Of a stretch of 64,000 bases of DNA, positions 55,848 to 64,000 are shown piece after piece. Position numbers and translations under genes: made by a program. The notes beneath the pieces are model-generated. The model worked only from the letters and a program-made list of their open reading frames with translations, ran no database searches and was not told where the DNA came from. Source of the stretch: Ahaetulla prasina (Eukaryota > Chordata > Lepidosauria > Squamata > Colubridae); NCBI RefSeq assembly GCF_028640845.1, contig NC_080539.1:101768554-101832553 (forward strand). Reading direction: 5' to 3'. Numbering within the stretch: position 1 is the first letter of the stretch; each line of letters starts with the position of its first letter.

Positions 55848-56070
55848 TGTTTTTGTTGTCTAGTTAATATTGATTCCTGGTGACTTCATGGATGAATCCA
55901 TGCAGGTTTTTTTGGCAAGAGCTTTAAAAGTGGTTTTCCTTTTACTTCTTTCTATGGGTGATGACTTACCAATGTCACATTGATGACTTTGTACTTAAGG
56001 TGGAACTAGAATTCATATTCTCCCAGTTTTAGTCTGGTGCTTTAACCACTACATTAAATTGGCTCTCCCT
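55848..56070 (-). mobile_element. tRNA-derived SINE (Sauria-like)
   Basis: The minus-strand head agagccaatttaatgtagtg and gttaaagcaccagactaaaa near 56035-56068 match the known squamate SINE start (gagccagtttggtgtagtgg). The body has the aagtggttttcctttt region. It is old, with many substitutions. Confidence 0.65.
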
Positions 56071-56396
56071 CTCTATCTAACAGCATTCTGGAATCTTAAA
56101 TATTATATCTGTCCTCAGGGTTAAGTCCTGGTTTTCTTCCTCATACATTCTGAGATAATGACCTTTTAGTTTCTACCACCTGGCTTTTGTTTAAGAAATA
56201 AACAAAATGTTTGATGTGAAATCAAATATTCTCACCTCACCAGTTTCGAGCGTTACAAGTACTGACTGGCATAGGGGGTTCATCTGTTCTAAAAACAGAA
56301 GATCATCTATGGTAAACCAGAGAAGTTGTTCCTTTCCATGGATACTGGATCCCATTTCCACTGATCTTTGTCCTTCGGTGAAACATTTTCAATGTT

Positions 56397-56628
56397 TCGT
56401 GGGCATGGCAAGGGAAGGATACTGCAAAATCTCCATTCCCACTCCACTCCAGAGAAGGATACTGCAAAATCCCCATTCCCTCCCCACTCCTGAGAAAGAT
56501 ATTGCAAAATCTCCATTCCCACCCCACTCTGGGGTCAGCCAGAGGTGGTATTTGCCGGTTCTCCAAACTACTCAAAATTTCCACTACCGGTTCTCCAGAA
56601 CCTGTCAGAACCTATTGAATAGGACCCC
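56397..56628. mobile_element. hAT-type MITE (CCGGTT family) with three minisatellite units
   Basis: Antisense copy: three units of the 43-bp repeat (aggatactgcaaaatctcca) at 56410-56530, then ctaccggttctccagaacct and an end near AGGACCCCTG. The left end is missing or degraded. Confidence 0.7.
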
Positions 56629-56734
56629 TGCTTTAATTTCTTCTGAGAATATCTACGAACCTATATTGGACCTAGAGGTTTCCCAATAAGTAAGGAAGAT
56701 GTTATAATCTGGCATTTTTATTTGTAGAATCATT

Positions 56735-57310
56735 GTTGTAGGTTATTCAGTGTGTCCGACCCTCGGCCACTCTGTGGATCAGCAGTCTCCATGCTCCTCT
56801 GTCTCGCATTGCCTCCTTCAGATCTACTATGGTCATCCCCATGTCATCCTTTATAGTGTCCAGCCAACAGGTACTAGGGTGGCCCCTTATCTTTTTTTCT
56901 ACTGATCACTTCCAGCATGATTGACTTTTTGAGTGAATCAGCTCACATGACATGACCAAAGTTAAGTATGACAGCCTCTTTCTGGTGATTTTGTCTTCAA
57001 GTGAGATTCGGTTTTTGGTGAGATTCGGTTTCTTTGTTTGTTATTTTTGCAGTCCATGGAATGTGTCACCTCTAGCACCACAGTTCAAAGGTGTCCATCC
57101 TTGTCCTATCTGCCTTTTTCAGAGTCCACATTTCTCAGCCAAAGTAGCAATTAGAAAAATTATTGTGTTAACTAATCTGCATTTGGTTGTGAGGCTGATA
57201 TCTTTACTCCTCCAGATGTTATTCACACCGGACATTGCAGTTCTTCCAAGTGCTACAAGCCTTCTGATCTCAGGGCTGCAGTCACCACATTCTACATATT
57301 TGTAGAATAC
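56735..57310 (-). mobile_element. RTE/BovB LINE ORF2 C-terminal fragment
   Basis: Minus strand: DCSPEIRRLVALGRTAMSGV, KDISLTTKCRLVNTIIF (57119-57290), and the very end DDMGMTIVDLKEAMRDRGAW followed by AEGRTH and a stop (56750-56860). The region between is frameshifted. These are standard BovB C-terminal motifs. Confidence 0.8.
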
Positions 57311-57874
57311 CATATTCCAATTTATTATTTCGAAGTAGAAATTCTTCAAAGAAAATTAAAGTTATGGATAGTGGAGATTTTTGAGTGCCATGAGCATTTT
57401 GTAGGAATGCTACTACTGCAGGCATCATACTTTCTTCTCAGAAATTAATGGTACAGTAAAGCTGCAAACTTAGTGCCAATTTCTAATTTCAAAAAGATAC
57501 CAGTGCACTGGCTACTGCTTTTTATACTTTTAATCTACACAATGCACAGACTTAAGTGGGAAATTTAAGCCCACTTGAATCTTAAATAAAATATCACAGT
57601 TTGAGAAAATCGCCATAAGCAAAGATATCAGTGAATAATGTCCTCCATACCATTAGCGTCCACTTCCTATGGAGAGAAAAAGTAGTTTTAAAAAACCCTG
57701 AAACTTGACAGTGACAACTATATTGGTGAAATGGGTAGTTCAACAAAATGATGAAGCTTCTCAGCCAGGTCCTACAGTCAGACAGAAAAGAAGATACATT
57801 AGATACATTAGATGTGACATTATGCTAGTTAAGAAAACAGTAAAAGATTTGCTAGACCAATTCTTGAATAAAGC
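57311..57874. other. No gene seen
   Basis: Nothing recognised. 57690-57870 may include decayed family A sequence. Confidence 0.4.
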
Positions 57875-58490
57875 TCGTCTGTCTGGAACCCATACCACAT
57901 TTCAGACATCAATACAATTGAACGTGTCGAGAAATATTTTACAAGAAGAGTTCTCCACTCTTCTGAATACAACAAAATACCTTATGCCACCAGACTTGAA
58001 ATCTTGGGTTTAGAAAACTTAGAACTCCACCGCCTGTGTTTCACTCATAGAATCATCTATTGCAATGTCCTTCCTGTTAAAGACTACTTCAGCTTCAATC
58101 ACAAAAATACAAGAGCAAACAATAGATTTAAACTTAATATTAACCGTTTCAATCTTGATTGCAGAAAATATGACTTCTGTAACAGAGTTATTAATACTAG
58201 GAACACACTACCTGACTCTGTGGTCTCTTCTCAAAATCCCCAAAGCTTTAACCAAAAACTGTCTACTATTGACCTCACCCCATTCCTAAGAGGTCTGTAA
58301 GGGGCGTGCATAAGAGCACAAACGTGCCTACCATTCCTGTCCTATTGTTTCCTTACATTATATCCAATTAATATAGTTATTACATACTTATGCTTATATA
58401 TGTGCTTATATATTATATAGTTATTTTCATGCTTATACTTATATACTGTTGTGACAAAATAAATAAATAAAAATAAAATAAATCTCAGAA
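57875..58490 (+). mobile_element. Family A LINE 3' end
   Basis: Starts in the decayed ISDINTIER-like region. The frame 58004-58300 encodes MGLENLELHRL ... NLDCRKYDFCNRVIN ... STIDLTPFLRGL, stop. Then the ggggcgtgcataagagcac UTR and gttgtgacaaaataaataaa tail. Confidence 0.9.
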
Positions 58491-58719
58491 AGTGTTTGTT
58501 CATGCAAAGCAGGAGTGCCAGGAATTTGCCTAATGTCGAAGTATGAGAGTGTATTTAGTATTAACAATTATTCTCCTATGTTAGAAAAGTAATTATCCTG
58601 GAGTCATTTAATATGAGAACCATGCTCATTTAACATGTAAATACAGTGATAAAAGAGAAAATATGAAGAAGAATTCATCAAATGGACCATCATCATGAAC
58701 TATCAGAAAAGGTTCTAGT

Positions 58720-58880
58720 GTTCATGTCTATGGAGATTCTCAGCCATCCAGGTCATTGTTGCCATGAAGGTTTCAGAGCTGAAGAAACTTCTTGGATGAG
58801 AAGTGAAATGTCTTCAAAGAAAAACCAGAAGTCCAGTTGCCTCTTGAAAAAGACCCTCCAGGTTTTAATGTTCAGTTCAA
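58720..58880 (+). mobile_element. Penelope terminal-region remnant (family 3)
   Basis: Reads tctcagccatccaggtcatt, then CTGAAGAAACTTCTTGGATG, AGAAGTGAAATGTCTTCAAA and accagaagtccagttgcctc. This chain is known to me as a common vertebrate Penelope end. No coding sequence remains. Confidence 0.55.
58779..58812 (+). ncRNA. Second hammerhead-like motif (Penelope family 3)
   Basis: CTGAAGA (58779-58785), one extra base, ACTTCT / AGAAGT stem with a 6-base loop (58787-58804), then GAAATGTC (58805-58812). Same layout as 26191-26224 with an unrelated stem sequence, so the pairing has been kept by compensating change. Confidence 0.35.
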
Positions 58881-60572
58881 ATCAGAGGCCAATAACCTTT
58901 TCAATCTGAAGTGGGGCTTCAGTTGTTAAATTGGGGATCATCCAGGCATAAATATTAGCCAAATACACAGCACATACATTCAGTTTCTAAACTTGGGGGC
59001 ATGGTGGTTATGGAATACAGTATTGCAGACTAATTTTCCCTATCGATCCTGACTTCCATCCTTCTGAGGTCAGTAAAATGAGATTTATTTATTGATGTAT
59101 TTATTTATTACTTCAATCTATCAAATTTACTCTGTTTAGTTATAACAGTTTAAAACACCATAAAATGTATAACAGTAAAAAAAAAACCCAACAATTTTAG
59201 ATCAGCAGTCAAGATAAAAACACCAACAAGAACAACCAATCAACTTAGGCACTGACCAGATTCTGCCAAAAATCTAGAATTGCAAGCCCAATAACCAAAT
59301 CATATCTTCAAGTCTTTGCAAAAGGGTGGGGACAATGACAGAAAAGTCTTTTTTCCTTCCAAGTCCTATTAGTATACCTTATTTTTTTTTTTAAATGTTG
59401 ACTTCCTTTATAGATTGTGAGAATGCTTAAGAATATGAGTCAAAGTTGCTGATCCATAACATTCCATCGTTTGTTAATCAGATAAGAATATATTATACTG
59501 TTGTTTTTTTAACAAAACTTTCACTGAACAAATACACTGCAAAATATAAACTAATGAGGTCCAGAAAGTCAAAATTAAATTGGGACATTCACATTTAGTT
59601 AGAATAGGGATTGGCAGCCTTTTCTCTATTAAAATATTACCACAGAAATGATGTATTGGAGAGAAGGACTGAAGCAATTTGTGGGGGCAGGGGAGTCACT
59701 CATTCTAACAATAATTCTTTTAATATTTTCTAACCATAATTTTCATTTTAAATCTGATTCCTTCCTTTTTTCAGTCTTTTCCTCATTGAACTGTGTTCCG
59801 ATAAGTGATAGGATCCCTCTTGTTAAAATATCTGAACAGATATTTTCAAAAGTAGTGTTGAAGTCAGGCAAGGCAAATGCATGTAGATATTTGCCATCTC
59901 AAAGTTGGGAATCATGTACTTCTTATAGTTGTGCATGGCATCTTAAAACTGTGTTTCCTGTCCAATAGGCATCTGAGTCAATACTTCAAAAAATAAGGAA
60001 AAAAATACTTGTTTCTCATGTCATATGCTAATATCCTTTTGATGCACCCTCAAAACGTAACATAAGAAGCCATCCACTAAGGATGAGAATGTGTGCTGTC
60101 CTTACCACTAAACAATATGGGCTATATCTTTGCTGTGGCTGTAGCTAGCAAAGGAGCACCCATAAGATCCATGGTTTCCATTTGTTTGGGCAATGTGCAA
60201 GGAACCTCACAAATTCTACTGTGTAGATGAACTTTAATGAAATTTTGTGCTCTTTTTTCCTCTTTGTGGAGGAAAAGCACTATGTAACTTTAACTATTAC
60301 CAATTGCAAACAGTTCTTGCCTTGCTGCTAAATAAGATTAATAATATATACCCACTACATGAATTATTCATTTTTATTATATTTAACCAGAAAGAAAAGC
60401 TGGAGTTCTTTTGCCACTGTATACTCAAAGCTTTCCTAGAATAAATGGAAATTAAAAGGATGAAAATGCCAAGTGGAACATATTCAGAATCCTCTGCTGC
60501 CTTTTATTTTAAGACTTGTATACTTAGAAGGTGCAACTGATTTCTTACTGAGCAACAAAAGGCCCCTGAACA
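58881..60572. other. No gene seen
   Basis: 59080-59290 has an ATTTATTT start and AT-rich body that could be an old L2 tail. Otherwise nothing recognised. Confidence 0.4.
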
Positions 60573-60712
60573 TTTTCTTTCTTTCTCTCTCTCTCTTTCT
60601 TTCTTTTTCTTTCTTTCTTTCCTTCCTTCCTTCCTTCCTTCCTTTCTTCCTTCTTTCCTTCCTTCCTTCCTTCCTTCCTTCCATCCATCCATCCATCCAT
60701 CCTTCCTTCCCC
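60573..60712. repeat. (CTTT)n/(CCTT)n/(CATC)n compound microsatellite
   Basis: About 140 bp of pyrimidine tetranucleotides with a short CATC run near 60680-60702. It makes false Lys/Arg/Glu and Ser/Phe frames. Confidence 0.97.
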
Positions 60713-60919
60713 TCATTAAAAATTTCTACTGACTTCATTTGCAGATATCCAAACAATGAAAGTGAGTTGTGTTTGTAATTTTGTGAAGGCAAAAATGAGT
60801 GTGATAGCTGATTTGATTTTATAAATAGAGGTGAAATATAAATATTTTAAATAAAACAATTGACCAACAATTGCACACAACTAGGTCAAATAGGTCAAAC
60901 TAGGTGGACAAATCTATAT

Positions 60920-61027
60920 CAAGGGTTGGGAATGATGGCCCTTTTATGACTTGTGGACTTCAACTCCCAGAATTCCTGAGCCAGCCATGTCCACAAGTCA
61001 TAAAGGGGCCATAGTTCCCCACCTCTG
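60920..61027. mobile_element. Palindromic hAT-type MITE, 108 bp
   Basis: Long inverted ends (GTTGGGAATGATGGCCCTTT and its inverted partner, then tatgacttgtggac / gtccacaagtcata) with a short centre. TSD ATCTATAT / ATTTATAT (7/8) at 60912-60919 and 61028-61035. An RNA copy would fold into a hairpin of about 40 bp. Confidence 0.85.
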
Positions 61028-61107
61028 ATTTATATCCATTTAGTATCCTTCTTGGTTCCTTGTTATCTGATGTGCAGTTCCATTTTTAAATTAAACTGCA
61101 TTTTTAG

Positions 61108-61160
61108 AAACAGTCTCTCTCTCTCTCTCCCTCTCCCTCCTTCCCTCCCTCCCTCTCATC
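61108..61160. repeat. Pyrimidine microsatellite (CT)n/(CCCT)n
   Basis: About 50 bp of CT and CCCT/CCTT units. Confidence 0.9.
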
Positions 61161-62023
61161 TATCTGTAAATAAGATTTAAACTCATACTTTAGTAACCAT
61201 TTTATCACAAAATATAAATTTTGCCTATGTATAAATATTGACAATATTCAGAGAAATATATAATTTATCATCTAAAATTCTGGGAAGCTGATTCCTTGCA
61301 TTGTGTGTAGGTTGACATCTCTCCGTAAAGAGACTGCATCCTCATAGCTACTGAAATTTAGCTTATATTTCTCACAAGCTTGTTGCCTGAAACACAGTGG
61401 CGTTCTTTTCCATGTCATCATCCTGCCCTATAAATAGTTTTAACAGCCACAGGGAATTTAAAAAGAAAAAAAAACACACCAGCATCTTGTTGGATATGTT
61501 TTTCAGAATTCAGACTCACTAACTAATGCTTCTCTTCAACAATGTAATGTTATTTTAATGGTTGCTTCCTTCTGCCATCTATTTATGGAAGGGATATTTA
61601 ATTATAAGCCTGTTTTAGTACTGCCTATATTAATCAAATCTAGAGGGTCAGGTACTGCCATAGTTAATATTTAATGTTTTGAAAATAAATTAAAATATAG
61701 TAATTTAAGACTAACAAATTATCCAACATTACAAAAGGAATTGCAAAGCTAATTATGTAGCCTGGCTGCTGAAAGGACTATTAAATGGAGTCAGACACTT
61801 TTCTCTCTTTGTTAACAAATGAGATCTAGGGTCATTTGCTGGGTGATCAAACATGGAGTATAAAACTGCTTTTTTTTGTGATTTCAATATCTGGGTCATA
61901 TTGCTATATATAGTGGCTGGAAAGGCCTACTCCACTCTATTTTTATTTAGGCCATTTGCTATTTTAACTTATCTGTTGAACATTCATTGGCTTTGGTTAG
62001 GACTCATCATATGAAGACATTAG
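61161..62023. other. No gene seen
   Basis: AT-rich; nothing recognised. Confidence 0.5.
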
Positions 62024-62031
62024 CTCTATAT

Positions 62032-62186
62032 CAGTGATGGGTTGCCTCCGGTTCGGACCCGGTTTGCAAGAACTGGTAGTAAAACCAGCGGGAGGCTCTG
62101 CCCACCAACCCCAATGTCATCAGGAAGCTTCTGCATGCGTGGCCCCATTATGAACCGGTAGTAAAGGAAAGTAGAACCCAACCCTG
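62032..62186. mobile_element. hAT-type MITE (CCGGTT family) with exact 8-bp TSD
   Basis: A 155-bp element, CAGTGATGGGTTGCC to AGAACCCAACCCTG, with TSD CTCTATAT at 62024-62031 and 62187-62194. Confidence 0.88.
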
Positions 62187-62194
62187 CTCTATAT

Positions 62195-62906
62195 GCTCAA
62201 ATCTCTTTTGTACCGGGTTGGCAGTACACACACTCACACTTTGAGGTGATTCAGTCAGGACAAATCTTGGAGACCCTACACTGAGAAAGATTCATCTTCT
62301 TGATTTGTCTTCAGTAATACCATATATAGATATATAGATATATATTCTTGTAATTTCTTTGATGTTTTCATTATCTTTCTCTCTTCCTCAACCGTGAGTC
62401 AAGTAGTTTTTTTCTTTTTTTGCTAATCCATCATCCATTTGCGGTCCATGTCCAATATTTGTTTCTACTGCTTTAAAGGAGCAGCAGTTTTAGTTGGTCC
62501 AGCGGTTCGTTTGCAATCAATATGTTTTAATTAATGTCCCCAAATGCATATTTTGAAAGTATCTATTTGCTTTCCTTTTTTTTTTAATGTCCAACTTTCA
62601 TAGCCAAGCATTATCATTGGAATGTGTTTTTATGTATAAGTTTGTATGTGTGTGTACAAACAGAGACATATAAATATATTCAGAGAGAATGTATATATCT
62701 AAATGTTCATATACCCACATGCACAAAGATGTATAAAAATAACCATACACCAAATACTAAAAGGATTCTTTTCCCTCATCTCCAATTATGTCAACCAAAC
62801 ATGAAAATTTTTCCCTTTTCAAAAAATACAAATAGAACATCATAAGACATAGCCTTGTGCATGCCTAAAGCAGCTTTTACACAGACTTTCCATTTTACGA
62901 CCCATT
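62195..62906. other. No gene seen
   Basis: AT-rich, with short TATATAGA runs near 62325. Confidence 0.45.
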
Positions 62907-62923
62907 ATCAATAGGCTACATTG

Positions 62924-63773
62924 ATAATGGGCAGCTACAATGGGCAACAAAAACAGGGACTGAAAGCTATCTCCATGCCATGGAAATGTGAATGTTCTTT
63001 TGGATAACAGGCATCTCCCTTCTTGACCACATCGCAAATGACACCATTCAACATTTTGTGTGGCACCAATAATAGAGAAGATGAGAGAAAGCCTACTGCA
63101 GGGATGGGATTCAGCCTGTTTAGACCAGTTCAAATGAATCAGATCTTAATTTTAATCTGGTTTGCCAAACTGGTTATTCAAAGGACTGGCTGACTACCGC
63201 CCACCCTGCCCCGCCCCTCCCAGGAGTCTCCACACAGCCCGTTTTGGATGCCAGGTAAGTGCAGGGCATGCACGGATGCTTTGGGAGGGTGAAAAATGGG
63301 CCTACCGGAAGTACTGGAAGTCCAGAAACAGGCCCATTTCCAGCCTTCAGTGCCTGGAGGAGGTAATTTTCACCCTCCTGGAGGCTCCAGGAAAGCCTTT
63401 GGAGCCTGGGGAAGGCGAAAATGCCTCCCCACCGTGTTGCAGAAGGCTAGGTAGGCCATGTCCCCACGCCCACCTAGCAACTGGGCAGCAAACTGGTTGC
63501 TGAAATTTTTCAATCCCATCCCTGGCCAACTCCGCTAGTATGGACATGTCCAGAAAGCAACACCTTCCACCATGGCCAAGACTGCCTACCAACTAGAAAT
63601 CAATGGCCGGCAACCTCTCAGGCATCCAAAACAGAGATGGCAAGATACCATCAACAAAGATATGGAAGCTGTAGGCCTGTGCCCTGGAGATGTATCTGAC
63701 CATACAAAGTGGCATTCAGTGATCTGAAAAGCAGACCCTGCACCTGCGGGAATATGCTAGGAAGAAGAAGACG
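62924..63773 (+). mobile_element. RTE-like LINE 3' end with exact 17-bp TSD, split by a MITE
   Basis: The insertion is bounded by atcaataggctacattg at 62907-62923 and 63774-63790. The plus strand keeps pieces of an RTE-type ORF2 C-terminus: a stretch like VAPIIEKMRES before the MITE, and AYQLEINGRQPLRHPKQRWQ, DTINKDMEAVGL, HTKWHSVI, KADPAPAG after it. It ends in a GAAGAAGAAGACG tail. Several stops are present. Confidence 0.75.
63099..63524. mobile_element. hAT-type MITE nested in the RTE-like LINE
   Basis: CAGGGATGGGATTCAGCC to TTCAATCCCATCCCTG, 426 bp, GC-rich centre. Flanks GCCTACTG (63091-63098) and GCCAACTC (63525-63532) agree at 6 of 8 bases. The LINE reading resumes after it. Confidence 0.75.
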
Positions 63774-64000
63774 ATCAATAGGCTACATTGTCCTTCTACA
63801 TTTAAAAAGAGAGTTATCATGGATATATCAAACTTGCTTTACCTTGAGTAATACTCAATCTATTGTTAAAAACATAGCAGCAGGATTCTTTAAAAAGGTT
63901 GGCAATTCCCCCAAAAAGGGACACCTTTTAAAAATATTTTTTAATGTAACAAGGGACATTGCAAATTATAATGACAGAAGGATGTTTACATTTTAGGCAA

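Overview
This is vertebrate nuclear DNA, almost certainly from a squamate reptile and most likely a snake. The evidence is the repeat mixture: CR1, L2, L1, Rex1-like, BovB/RTE and R4-like LINEs, several Penelope families, tRNA-derived SINEs, dense hAT-type MITEs, and LINE 3' ends that run into (AATAG)n microsatellites. I recognise no host protein-coding exon, tRNA, rRNA, CRISPR array or operon-like unit. Every coding sequence I can support belongs to a transposable element, and all of them look broken.

Layout. 0-10 kb: LINE fragments (CR1/L2-group 'family A', L2, an L1 with an L2 nested in it, BovB-like, and a 2.3 kb CR1), a hAT MITE with an exact 8-bp target-site duplication (TSD), and a perfect 77-bp inverted repeat joining the two ends of the region. 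10-15.6 kb: Penelope remnant, family A LINE, two MITEs and an L2 end in otherwise unremarkable AT-rich sequence. 15.6-21.6 kb: one hAT-type MITE split by an L2, a complete-ended Ty3/gypsy element (16509-21117, minus strand, identical 189-bp LTRs, TSD GGTGG) and a second L2 with a trinucleotide tail. 22.2-22.6 kb: a MITE with TATACTCGAGTATA termini. 23.0-26.4 kb: a family A LINE whose TA-rich 3' UTR is split by a nearly full-length Penelope element with inverted terminal arms. 26.4-28.7 kb: nested CR1/MITE, a second Penelope family split by a MITE, a LINE end with an (ATTCT)n tail, and a SINE. 28.7-39 kb: mostly unique-looking AT-rich DNA with SINEs, MITEs, an R4-like remnant and microsatellites. 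39.4-50.4 kb: a hAT MITE containing a Rex1-like LINE, then a 783-bp direct duplication (about 99% identical) that brackets a second Ty3/gypsy element, a chromodomain-bearing chromovirus (43206-49232, TSD CCAAG). 50.4-64 kb: foldback DNA, a tetranucleotide array, MITEs, SINEs, BovB, family A and RTE fragments, and the tail of a third Penelope family.

The window is best read as a stack of insertions, and many relative ages can be read directly: L2 in L1; L2, gypsy and L2 in a MITE; Penelope in LINE A; MITE in CR1; MITE in Penelope; Rex1 in MITE; CR1 in SINE; MITE in RTE. The observation I consider most worth following is a shared hammerhead-like sequence, CTGANGA-N-(6-bp hairpin)-GAAAYGTC, in the terminal regions of two Penelope families, with decayed versions in a third. 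Element family names are from recognition of protein motifs and termini by eye; no database search was run.
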